Positions 1 through 7,020 of a stretch of DNA of 64,000 nucleotides are shown one piece after another. A model generated the notes under the pieces. It made no database searches and was not told where the DNA came from. It saw nothing but the letters and a program-made list of their open reading frames with translations. Origin of the DNA: Akkermansiaceae bacterium (GTDB lineage Bacteria > Verrucomicrobiota > Verrucomicrobiia > Verrucomicrobiales > DEV007); contig JACKQE010000005.1 in the NCBI GenBank assembly GCA_024233005.1, positions 1 to 64,000 on the forward strand, in the 5' to 3' direction. Numbering within the stretch: the stretch's first letter is position 1; each line of letters begins with the position of its first letter. The position numbers were made by a program, and so were the translations under genes.

Positions 1-77
1 GGGGAGCGACGCAAGTCTGCGAAGTATCTGGTGAACGTGTGCCGGTTTCAATCCGCGCCCCCCGTGAGGGGAGCGAC
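1..77 (-). CRISPR. Leader-proximal end of a type I-C CRISPR array
   Basis: A full 33-base repeat lies at 45-77, starting GTTTCAATCC and ending GGGAGCGAC on the plus strand. The last ten bases of another copy are at 1-10, leaving a 34-base spacer at 11-44. The reverse complement ends in GATTGAAAC, as type I-C repeats do, so the array is transcribed leftward, the same way as the cas genes. The repeat at 45-77 is therefore the first after the leader and the spacer at 11-44 would be the newest. The rest of the array lies outside the window. Only two repeat units are visible, but agreement with the adjacent I-C cas genes makes the call firm. Confidence 0.9.
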
Positions 78-306
78 AGCGGCTAGTATAGCTGCTTGAA
101 CCTGAAGGGTTCCACCAGCAATTTCCGCGAACCCCCAGAAAAGGGGAATCACCGAAGGTAGCGATCCTTCAACTGAAGTTTGTCAAAGAGCGCGGGGCCG
201 GCCAAAGGGACGCTTCGCGAACCTCCCCATCTTTTCTGACCTGCTTCTGGTTCGCGGGCCATTCCCAGAGCAAGTATCTTTCGAGAAATGAGTGTGTAAT
301 AAATGG
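78..306 (-). promoter_or_regulatory. CRISPR leader
   Basis: This 229-base non-coding stretch separates cas2 from the first repeat. On the minus strand a -10-like TATACT (85-90) lies seven bases before the first repeat, with TGGAAC (109-114) 18 bases upstream as a weak -35, so transcription would begin at the repeat edge. A TTGACA also reads on the minus strand at 181-186 without a good -10. Small palindromes are present (GAACC/GGTTC near 98-112, CTTCA/TGAAG near 167-178). The leader role is inferred from position and orientation. Confidence 0.65.
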
Positions 307-597
307 TCAGCAAATCAATGGACCATCGACATCATAGCTTGGTTTTGCCCCATGGTGTTCTACTCGGTGGTGCCAGTTCGTTCCCAAAAAATAAAACCGA
401 ACCGAATCGGTCGTTGGATCGATGATGTCGAGAAGGCTTGCTTTGAAGGTGGTGAATTTGGCAGGATCGACTTTGCATTCAAAGACGGAGTTCTGCACCC
501 GCTGGCCATGGTCGGAGCAGGCCTGGGCGGTGCGGCGGAGGCGCCGTCGGCCCTCCGGGCTTACGGTCGAGATGTCATAGGTGACAAGAACATACAT
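307..597 (-). CDS. cas2: CRISPR-associated endonuclease Cas2
   Basis: A 96-residue protein of normal Cas2 length. It opens with the ferredoxin-fold strand MYVLVTYDIST, whose Asp is the conserved metal-site residue, and carries RVQNSVFEC in the middle, a typical Cas2 signature. Cas2 dimers bridge two Cas1 dimers in the spacer-integration complex; nuclease activity is not needed for that role. It is the last gene of the cas operon, 48 bases after cas1 and next to the leader, as expected for the adaptation end of a I-C locus. Confidence 0.95.
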   Translation of the reverse strand: MYVLVTYDISTVSPEGRRRLRRTAQACSDHGQRVQNSVFECKVDPAKFTTFKASLLDIIDPTTDSVRFYFLGTNWHHRVEHHGAKPSYDVDGPLIC

Positions 598-645
598 GGC
601 GATGGCAGCGGGAGAGGGGGCGAAGAGTCAAGTTGGATGATCGCC

Positions 646-1686
646 TCAGCGGGCAAGGAAGGCAGGATAGGCGTCAAGATCCCCGCGCAAATGGCGGGCG
701 AGCAATCTGGCCTGCAGATGGGGCAACAGTCCGATGGTGGTCTTTTCATCAAGGAAGGGGTGGGTGATTTCCTCCTGTTTGCGTTCCTGCCAGGCCGTCA
801 TCACCACCTTGCGGGAGGCGTCCTGAAGCACCACGGCTCCAGATTCAAGTGTGTCAAAGTCCCTGCTGGTGAGTTGTTTTCGATTCAGGAGGGAGAGCGC
901 GGTGCGGTCGGCGAGAAAGCCGCGAAATTCCTCCATCAGATCGAGGGCAAGCGAGGGCCTGCCGGGGCGATCACGGTGGAGGAAGCCGCACTGGGAATCC
1001 AAGCCGCAGGACTCGAGGGCGGACCGGCAGTCATGGGTGAGCAGCGTATAAAGGAATGACAGCAGCGCATTGACTGGGTCCAGAGGCGGGCGCCGGGATC
1101 TCCCTGCCATCGTGACCGCCGGATCGTGGTTGGTCATGAGGTGGGGGAAGACCGCGAAATACGCCGCCGCCGCGTCGCCTTCGATCCCGCGGAGGGTTTC
1201 CAGCGTGGTGGCGCGTCCAACCAGGCCCTGTCTTGTGGCCAAGGTGTCTGCCGCTTGAATGAGAGCATGCGCCCGCTCGGCGGACTTCCCGCCATGGTCG
1301 CGCGCGGCCCGGAGCAGGAGGTGCCGCGAGTTGGCCAGCTTGGCGGAGATGATCGGGGAGGCGATGGCCACGGCAGCCGGTTCGTGGTCCGCCCGGCGGT
1401 ATTGCTCGCGGCGGAGCAACACATTGCCGGGTGTGAATCCTTGGGAAGCGGCGAGAAATTTCCCATACGGGTTGTGAAAGGAAAGGCTGACCCCCGCTGT
1501 GGCACAGGCCGCCATGAGGGCGGCAGAGCAGGAAATATCCCACCCAAAACAGGCAATGCCGTCCAGATTGTGCAGGGGCACCCGGAGTTTGGTCACGCCT
1601 TCGAGCCGCACTTCCACCGCCGCGCCGTCTTTTCGCAAATAGGCCCCCTCCAGGGTGATGAAAAGGGTGTTGAGATGTCGGCGCAT
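646..1686 (-). CDS. cas1: CRISPR-associated integrase Cas1 (type I-C)
   Basis: A 346-residue Cas1, the integrase that joins new spacers to the leader end of the array. The N-terminal beta domain (about residues 1-85) includes the I-C-like segment HNLDGIACFG. The helical catalytic domain follows, with ARDHGGKSAERAH, a glutamate-bearing LRGIEGDAAAAYF and the histidine region NALLSFLYTLLTHDCRSALE. Length and order match type I-C Cas1. It starts 39 bases after cas4 and precedes cas2, so the three form the adaptation module of this operon. Confidence 0.95.
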   Translation of the reverse strand: MRRHLNTLFITLEGAYLRKDGAAVEVRLEGVTKLRVPLHNLDGIACFGWDISCSAALMAACATAGVSLSFHNPYGKFLAASQGFTPGNVLLRREQYRRADHEPAAVAIASPIISAKLANSRHLLLRAARDHGGKSAERAHALIQAADTLATRQGLVGRATTLETLRGIEGDAAAAYFAVFPHLMTNHDPAVTMAGRSRRPPLDPVNALLSFLYTLLTHDCRSALESCGLDSQCGFLHRDRPGRPSLALDLMEEFRGFLADRTALSLLNRKQLTSRDFDTLESGAVVLQDASRKVVMTAWQERKQEEITHPFLDEKTTIGLLPHLQARLLARHLRGDLDAYPAFLAR

Positions 1687-1725
1687 GGAGAGAGAGAGGC
1701 GATGGTGGGGGGATAGGCCCGCGGT

Positions 1726-2403
1726 TCAGGAGTCTTCCCTGAGTTTGGCCTGGAACCAGGCCGACACGCCGCGTTTCATTCGCATTGCTTTCGGTTGGCA
1801 CTCGTCCAGCAGGGAGCACGCGTCACACCTTCGGGGATCGTAGGTTGCGGATGGCGTGGCGTTTCTGGAGAAGCAGTCCCGAACTTCGTTCCCCACGGTT
1901 TCCACCAAGGCGCGCAACGGGGTGTCGAAGACCACTTCGGTGCGACGACGGCGTTCTCCATAATACAAGGCGCCTCTGGCAATGGGCTGGTCCAACATTT
2001 CCTCCAGACAAAGGGCCTGGGCGCAGAGTTGGACCTCGTCGGCGCGGTGGGCTTTGGGTTTGCCGCGTTTGTATTCCACAGGCACCGGCCGAGTTCCGGG
2101 ACCGTCCGGCACGGGGTGGAATTCGACCACGTCGCATTGCCCGGTCAGTCCCAGGGTGAAGGACGTGACAGGCAATCCCCGGGAAATCCTGATCCCTGAA
2201 CGAGTTTCACTCGGACCCTCATGGGCTTTTTCATGCAGCACCCGTCCCTCCGCGGTGAATTGGTTCTCCGCCCAGGCCTGCTCCACATGGATCAGCGCGC
2301 ACTGCCTCGGACAATACAGCCAGTGCTGAAGCGCCGAGATGGGGATGAGCTGGTCTTCGGTGAATCTGGTCGCATCGGGCTGCATGGTGTTGAACGGGAT
2401 CAA
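1726..2403 (-). CDS. cas4: CRISPR-associated exonuclease Cas4
   Basis: RecB-family nuclease that trims prespacers and helps select PAM-bearing, correctly oriented spacers in type I-C. The N-terminal cysteines of the Fe-S cluster are in LYCPRQCALIH (about residues 29-39). The nuclease lysine motif is in PVEYKRGKPK. The last cluster cysteines are in RRCDACSLLDEC. The start given is a TTG overlapping the stop of the upstream gene as TTGA, which suggests translational coupling; an in-frame ATG at 2385 would shorten the protein by six residues and is equally possible. 225 residues fits a stand-alone Cas4. Confidence 0.93.
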   Translation of the reverse strand: MIPFNTMQPDATRFTEDQLIPISALQHWLYCPRQCALIHVEQAWAENQFTAEGRVLHEKAHEGPSETRSGIRISRGLPVTSFTLGLTGQCDVVEFHPVPDGPGTRPVPVEYKRGKPKAHRADEVQLCAQALCLEEMLDQPIARGALYYGERRRRTEVVFDTPLRALVETVGNEVRDCFSRNATPSATYDPRRCDACSLLDECQPKAMRMKRGVSAWFQAKLREDS

Positions 2404-2822
2404 ACGTCGTCGTCGATGTCGGGATATTGCGTGGGTGGCGTGCCGGACTCCGCGAGGAGCTTTGGCCGTTTGAACGCGCGCGCGTCCGCTTCACCCGTGC
2501 AGGTGACGAGGAATCTCCAGTCATCGCCATAGTCGAAAAGGAAGAGCAGCTTCTTCTTCGGCTTGAACACCGTGCCAATGAGAGTCCCCTCAACGCCCGG
2601 ATCGTCCGGCTTCGCGTTCTCGCCGAGAGTGGCGAAGAGCGTGTATTCCTGTTTGCTGTGGTAGGGGTTTTTGAGGTTGTCGTAGAACCCGTAGGCATGA
2701 TCGCACTCGAATCCCACCGCCTCCAGAATGGCGTAGGCGAGATCGTCCAGATCATAGTCCGCCGGGAGTTGGAGATCGGCGCTCCAGTCCCCGTGCTCGA
2801 TTTTGAAGGTGAGGGCTTTCAT
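2400..2822 (-). CDS. Plasmid pRiA4b ORF-3-like protein embedded in the cas operon
   Basis: A 140-residue acidic protein that I recognise as the pRiA4b ORF-3-like family (PF07929). Indicators are the opening ALTFKIEHGDWSADLQLPAD, the helix DLDDLAYAILEAVGFECDHA with an aromatic stretch after it, and KLLFLFDYGDDWRFLVTC, the family's most recognisable segment. Function is unknown. The gene begins six bases after the cas7 stop, and its stop codon overlaps the likely cas4 start, so it is co-transcribed and probably co-translated with cas genes. It is not part of the canonical I-C gene order. It could be a passenger or an accessory of effector or adaptation function; the sequence does not decide. 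Confidence 0.85.
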   Translation of the reverse strand: MKALTFKIEHGDWSADLQLPADYDLDDLAYAILEAVGFECDHAYGFYDNLKNPYHSKQEYTLFATLGENAKPDDPGVEGTLIGTVFKPKKKLLFLFDYGDDWRFLVTCTGEADARAFKRPKLLAESGTPPTQYPDIDDDV

Positions 2823-2828
2823 GGGTGC

Positions 2829-3806
2829 TCAGATGCGGCGGATGAGGGTGATCCCATTGCCGAGGTCTTTGGAATCGCCGGGTTTGATGAACTCGTCGAG
2901 CGGCTTGTCGTCAAAGGTGATGCGGCTCAAGTAGTCGACGAACTTGCGGGGCGGTTTCCCGTCTTCGGATGGCGTTTTCTCGAAGGATTCGATCTTGAGG
3001 CGGTCGAAGAGACTGTGGCTGGGGGCTTTGCCGAGCTGATTCTCGTGCTTGAACACAAGCAAGCCGCGTGGGGCCATGCTGCCTGCGGGGCGGGCGGCGG
3101 ATTGATCGAACTGGAAGGCGTTCTCAAGCGCGGTGAAGAAGAGTTCGAGATCGTCGTCGGAGAATCCAGTTTGCTCCGCGAGGAAGGGGTTCACGAAGCC
3201 GTGGGTCAGGTAGAGCCCGTAGGGAACGGTGAATTTGCGGCCCATGGTGCGGTTGTCTCCCTGTTGGGCTTCCGCTTCTTTCTCGGTAGCGACTGCCATG
3301 CGGGTGATGGCGTGTTCGCTGATAACGATGGGATCGACGGAGCGGGAGAAGCCGAGTTGGATGGGGCCGCGGACCTGGCCGCAGTTGACCGCAATGCTCA
3401 TGACTGCTCCAAAGGTGCGAACATCGTAGAAGTTCTGGCACATCCACTGGCGGGCGGCTTCGACTTCATCGCCGGTTCCTTTGCGTTTCTTCTTTTTACC
3501 CTTGGTGTCGTCTGCCGCTTCATCCGTGGCGGGCGCGAGGTCATCGCCTTGTTCTTTGAGCGCTTGGTAGGCCTTTTCGTGGGCTCGGATGAGGACGGCC
3601 TTTTCCTTCACGTAAATGTCGAAGTTGGGCGCGTCCTTTTTGACGACCTCGACGAAGTTGCGGACTTTGCGTTTGATGCAGACGTCGGTGATGAGGCCTT
3701 GGCCGGATTCGGTGTCAACGCGGGGAAGATTGCCGGCGTCCGGGTCGCCGTTCGGGTTGGCATCCTGGGCGTCGAAGAGATAGATGAAGTCGTAACGATT
3801 GTTCAT
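2829..3806 (-). CDS. cas7: Cascade backbone protein Cas7c (Csd2)
   Basis: A 325-residue Cas7 of the I-C subtype, the repeated backbone subunit that coats the crRNA spacer. The N-terminal signature YDFIYLFDAQDANPNGDPD is the classic Csd2/Csh2 opening. NGDPDAGNLPRVD and GLITDVCIKRKVRNFV follow, as in the family. The segment RTFGAVM and the conserved glycine-rich QVRGPIQLGF are around residues 125-150. A lysine-rich linker (KGKKKKRKG) around residue 105 is probably a surface loop. It follows cas8c by 43 bases. Confidence 0.95.
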   Translation of the reverse strand: MNNRYDFIYLFDAQDANPNGDPDAGNLPRVDTESGQGLITDVCIKRKVRNFVEVVKKDAPNFDIYVKEKAVLIRAHEKAYQALKEQGDDLAPATDEAADDTKGKKKKRKGTGDEVEAARQWMCQNFYDVRTFGAVMSIAVNCGQVRGPIQLGFSRSVDPIVISEHAITRMAVATEKEAEAQQGDNRTMGRKFTVPYGLYLTHGFVNPFLAEQTGFSDDDLELFFTALENAFQFDQSAARPAGSMAPRGLLVFKHENQLGKAPSHSLFDRLKIESFEKTPSEDGKPPRKFVDYLSRITFDDKPLDEFIKPGDSKDLGNGITLIRRI

Positions 3807-3849
3807 GGAATGATTTGGTTGGATTGAGATATACAGGTTTCGAGATGGA

Positions 3850-5616
3850 TCAGACTGTGGCGGTTTCAGTGGGTTGCGGGGTATCTTTCTTCGTGAAGAA
3901 ATCCTTGCGCTGGTGGTAATAACCCAGGGCGAATTGGGATTGGTTTTGGAGATTGAGGTGGGCGGGGAAGTCTCCGAGAGAGGAGAGAATTTCCTGAGTC
4001 TGTTTTTCGCGATAGCTCTTCAACTTCTCGTCGAGTTTTCCGAGGTGGTGCTGGTAGGTTCGGAGCAATCGTCCGAAGACAGCCCGCGGGGTGGCGGATG
4101 CGCTGGCATAGAAGCGGTCGCGAATGGTGGAGTTGATGCCGGGCAGGGCGTCTTGCTGGGCTTTCTCGAGCACGGCGAAGAGGCGTCCGAGTCGGTAGCC
4201 GGGGTTGGTGTTGGTTTCGTCTAACATAGTGGTGATGGTTTGGTTGTGATTGCGGATGAGCCACGCCCTGAGGATGGCGGCTTTGAGATAGGTGACATCG
4301 CGTTCCGCGCGGATGCGGTTGTGGACGGCGGTGATGAAAGAGGACGGGTAGTCGGTTCCGAGAAGAATGGATCGCATGAGTGCTCCGCCGAGAAGTGGGG
4401 GGATACCGTCGGCGTCGCGGGCGGTCTGGCGGAGAAGCTGGTAGGAGCTTGGGTGAAGAGGTTCCGGGTTTTTGGAATTGGTTTCGTCCCACTGGCGGAC
4501 GATTTCGAGTTGGTTGAGGTGGAGTTTGAGGTTGGCGATGAGGTCGCGCAGGGTGCCGGTGTGCCAGAAGCGGACGGAGAGGCGGGAGGCGTTGGGGGAG
4601 AGTCCGAGGATGTAGAAGTCGGTATCGGGAGCGCCGAGTTCGTCGGAGCCGAGGGTGCCGCGGGAGATTTTTTCGAGGATGTCGCCAATGCGCTGTTTGG
4701 TGACATCGTCTTCGGCATCGGGGACGCCGGACATCATCTGCGGGAAGAGGGCCTCGGCAGGGGTCGGCTCTGCGGTCCAGAAGACGGCGGTGAGGTCACC
4801 GATGCGGAAACGGCGGTCTTTCTGTCCGGTAAGCCAATTCAGCGCGGTGCAATAGGCGAATGCAGGGATGGAGCCGACCGGAGCGTTGTAGGACTGCTCT
4901 TTGCCGTATGATTCGTAAGCTTTCGCGTTGAAGGAGACAAGGGTGGCACCTGAGCTTTGGGCTCCCACGACCCCTTTGATCGCGGGGTCATGCAGCCGGG
5001 CAAGAGGTTGTTCTTCTCCTGTGATGAGGCAGAGTCCTATAGTGGCATCCTTTTCTTCGCTGCTGATTTTGCTCCAGTATTTTCGGACTTCCTGAATTTG
5101 ATGGACGAACGAGGTCTTTCCGCTGACTTGAAAAGTGAGATTTGATCCGATGATTTCGTCAATCTGAGCATTGGCGGCTGTTGCCAGTTTTTCACTAACA
5201 TCTGGATCTTCGGGGTTCCATTTTTCGAGGAAGAGGCACATGGCGTCAAAATCAGGGTGATTGATTTTTGGGCGGGCGGAAAGATGTGCGTCGCGGAATA
5301 GCTCAAAGCGTTTTTTTAGCTTCTCTTTGGCTTTTGGGTCGTTTGCAGCGGATGGATCGAAACCGAATAGATAGTCGGTTTTATCGGCAACAAATCCTTC
5401 TTTGTCTCCCGATGTACGTTTCCCTGGAGATGGGACGCTGTGAGACGTGGGGACGAGTTTGTTGCCTCTTTCGGCTTGTTGTCGCAGAGGAAAGAGGCAT
5501 TGGAGATCTCCGTCCGGTGAGATCACGACCGCCCAGCTCAGGCCCATGGGTGCGAAGCCTGGTTGGTCGATGTCCGGCAGGCGTTCGTAAAGTTGATAGA
5601 GTGCTTGCAGAATCAT
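3850..5616 (-). CDS. cas8c: Cascade large subunit Cas8c (Csd1)
   Basis: A 588-residue Csd1-family protein, the I-C large subunit that recognises the PAM and, through an internal translation start in characterised systems, can also give a separate small Cas11 subunit. The opening MILQALYQLYERL and the block FPLRQQAERGNKLVPTSH are typical Csd1 features. The helical C-terminal third (roughly residues 400-588) is where an internal Cas11 start would lie. No Cas11 gene is seen separately. The gene begins six bases after the cas5 stop and runs directly towards cas7. Confidence 0.93.
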   Translation of the reverse strand: MILQALYQLYERLPDIDQPGFAPMGLSWAVVISPDGDLQCLFPLRQQAERGNKLVPTSHSVPSPGKRTSGDKEGFVADKTDYLFGFDPSAANDPKAKEKLKKRFELFRDAHLSARPKINHPDFDAMCLFLEKWNPEDPDVSEKLATAANAQIDEIIGSNLTFQVSGKTSFVHQIQEVRKYWSKISSEEKDATIGLCLITGEEQPLARLHDPAIKGVVGAQSSGATLVSFNAKAYESYGKEQSYNAPVGSIPAFAYCTALNWLTGQKDRRFRIGDLTAVFWTAEPTPAEALFPQMMSGVPDAEDDVTKQRIGDILEKISRGTLGSDELGAPDTDFYILGLSPNASRLSVRFWHTGTLRDLIANLKLHLNQLEIVRQWDETNSKNPEPLHPSSYQLLRQTARDADGIPPLLGGALMRSILLGTDYPSSFITAVHNRIRAERDVTYLKAAILRAWLIRNHNQTITTMLDETNTNPGYRLGRLFAVLEKAQQDALPGINSTIRDRFYASASATPRAVFGRLLRTYQHHLGKLDEKLKSYREKQTQEILSSLGDFPAHLNLQNQSQFALGYYHQRKDFFTKKDTPQPTETATV

Positions 5617-5622
5617 GGTGGC

Positions 5623-6366
5623 TCAGGCGTTGGCGGTGTGGAAAGGCGGGACGGTGAGGATGCCGTTTTCGAGTTTGGCGTTAAAGAAGCGGGGTTCGGC
5701 GCGGACGCGTTTGCCCCGGCCGGTGAGGAAGCTGTCTTTGGCGGTTTTGTCGGCAGGGAGGTAGGCGATGTCGTGGAGCATCCAGCCGAGTTCCTTGTTG
5801 ATCTGCTCCGGCGGGAGTTCGCAGGGTGGTGTGGAATCGCCATCCTCGATGAGGGTGAAGCGAGCGGGGAACTCGCGGTTGCCGAGGCAGGGCTGGTGGA
5901 AGCATTGGCCGGCGCGGGCGCGGCGGTTGAACATGTCGAGGTGCTTGCCTTCGCAGTCCTTGGCGGGGAGTTCGGGGCCGTTTTTGTCGAAGCGGAAATC
6001 GAGGATTTCGAAATGGGCTTCGATGACGTAGGCGACGTTGGTGAGCAGGGTGGCCGCGCGTTGTTGGCGGGCGTCTTCAATGAGGATGCCAGCGGTCGTG
6101 ACGGTTTCACCTTTCATCGCGGCGGCGGTGGGGGCACTGGCTTTGGAACCGACTTCGTTGCGGCGGATATTGGTGAAGCGAATGGGCTTGAGGATGTGGA
6201 TGCGATCAATGATCCATCGGATCTGGGGTTTCCAGTAGATGGCTTCGAGGATGCCGCGGGCAGCCGAGGGAGTGATGACGTCGTAGGAGACGCGCTCGAC
6301 CTTCATTTCGGGCCGGGTAAAGCAGGCGAAATCGCCGGTGATGTGGAGCTTGATTCCGTAGGACAT
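5623..6366 (-). CDS. cas5: Cascade subunit and pre-crRNA endonuclease Cas5c
   Basis: Type I-C lacks Cas6; Cas5c both cuts pre-crRNA at the repeat hairpin and caps the 5' handle. The protein (247 residues from the chosen ATG) opens with MSYGIKLHITGDFACFTRPE and VERVSYDVITPSAARGILEA, both diagnostic of Cas5d/Cas5c. A longer in-frame reading to 6459 exists but overlaps vapC by 86 bases and adds 31 residues without similarity, so the ATG at 6366, eight bases after the vapC stop, is preferred. No clear Shine-Dalgarno is seen, so coupling to vapC translation is possible. Confidence 0.93.
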   Translation of the reverse strand: MSYGIKLHITGDFACFTRPEMKVERVSYDVITPSAARGILEAIYWKPQIRWIIDRIHILKPIRFTNIRRNEVGSKASAPTAAAMKGETVTTAGILIEDARQQRAATLLTNVAYVIEAHFEILDFRFDKNGPELPAKDCEGKHLDMFNRRARAGQCFHQPCLGNREFPARFTLIEDGDSTPPCELPPEQINKELGWMLHDIAYLPADKTAKDSFLTGRGKRVRAEPRFFNAKLENGILTVPPFHTANA

Positions 6367-6373
6367 GGAGGGT

Positions 6374-6760
6374 TCAGTGATTGGTTTTCGGGAAGAATTT
6401 GACGTGTGGCAGACCTTTGAAGTCATCGTCTTGAGCCCAGAGAGTGGCTTTGCTCGCAAGGGCGGTGGCGTAGATGAGGGAATCGGCCATGGCGATTTTG
6501 TGGCGCATGCTGAGGTTGGCGGCGGCGATGGAAATGGCGGTGTCCGGGGGGATGACGATGCCTTGCTGGAGGAGATCCACGAGGTGCTGGGCGCGGGTTT
6601 CGTCCGCGTGGGTGACGGTGTATTTCCAGACTTCGTAGAGAGTGATGGTGGAAACGATCACTCGATTGATATCATGCGCCGCCTTGAGAAAGGTGCGGGC
6701 ATTCGGGCCGTTGTGAGTGATCTCAATCCAGGCCGAACTGTCGAGGCAGGCGGGTTTCAT
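6374..6760 (-). CDS. vapC: PIN-domain toxin, VapC family, inside the cas operon
   Basis: A 128-residue PIN-domain protein. The acidic residues expected for the metal-dependent RNase site are present: D7 in ACLDSSAWIE, E43 in LYEVWK, D93 in MADSLIYATA and the DDD cluster at 111-113. VapC toxins cut RNA, often initiator tRNA or rRNA. The start codon overlaps the stop of the upstream antitoxin gene (ATGA at 6757-6760), the usual arrangement for a VapBC pair. It lies between cas3 and cas5 in the same direction. All catalytic acids are intact, so there is no sign of decay. Confidence 0.9.
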   Translation of the reverse strand: MKPACLDSSAWIEITHNGPNARTFLKAAHDINRVIVSTITLYEVWKYTVTHADETRAQHLVDLLQQGIVIPPDTAISIAAANLSMRHKIAMADSLIYATALASKATLWAQDDDFKGLPHVKFFPKTNH

Positions 6761-6975
6761 GGAAGTTCGCGGTCTGTTTTCTCACGTTTGAAGGGGATGT
6801 GAGCGCAATCTTTGAGGTAACCGATGAGCTGATCCGGGGTGAGTATCGGACGTATTTCGATGATTCCATCTTTTTCAACGAGTTGAAGGCGTTGGCCCGG
6901 TTGAAGATCCATGGATTTACGAATCTCCTTTGGGATTACGATTTGATATTTGGGTGATAAAAGTGCTGTCGTCAT
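6757..6975 (-). CDS. vapB: AbrB/SpoVT-type antitoxin, VapB family
   Basis: A 72-residue protein with an N-terminal swapped-hairpin DNA-binding domain: LSPKYQIVIPKEIRKSM, then LQPGQRLQLVEKDGIIEIRP. The C-terminal tail GYLKDCAHIPFKREKTDRE is where a VapB would wrap the toxin's active site. It starts 44 bases after the cas3 stop; that gap is AT-rich and holds an inverted repeat that could be its own operator. VapB proteins usually bind their promoter with the toxin and autoregulate, which here would also affect transcription into cas5, cas8 and cas7. Confidence 0.88.
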   Translation of the reverse strand: MTTALLSPKYQIVIPKEIRKSMDLQPGQRLQLVEKDGIIEIRPILTPDQLIGYLKDCAHIPFKREKTDRELP

Positions 6976-6983
6976 ACGTTTTT

Positions 6984-7020
6984 AAATTAGGATAATAATT
7001 TGCTATTGTCACACTAATTT
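6984..7020 (-). promoter_or_regulatory. Inverted repeat between cas3 and vapB, candidate VapB operator
   Basis: AAATTAG at 6984-6990 and CTAATTT at 7014-7020 form a perfect seven-base inverted repeat with a 23-base spacer in a markedly AT-rich gap. The right arm overlaps the cas3 stop codon. On the minus strand the spacer contains TATTAT, a possible -10, though no matching -35 was found. It is too widely spaced and lacks a U-tract for a terminator, so an operator for the AbrB-type antitoxin is the likelier reading. Confidence 0.45.

Noticed and set aside
2427..3827. 466-codon plus-strand reading frame
   Set aside because: It is antisense to cas7 and the pRiA4b-like gene; its translation is low-complexity and has no family features, while the minus strand encodes recognised proteins.
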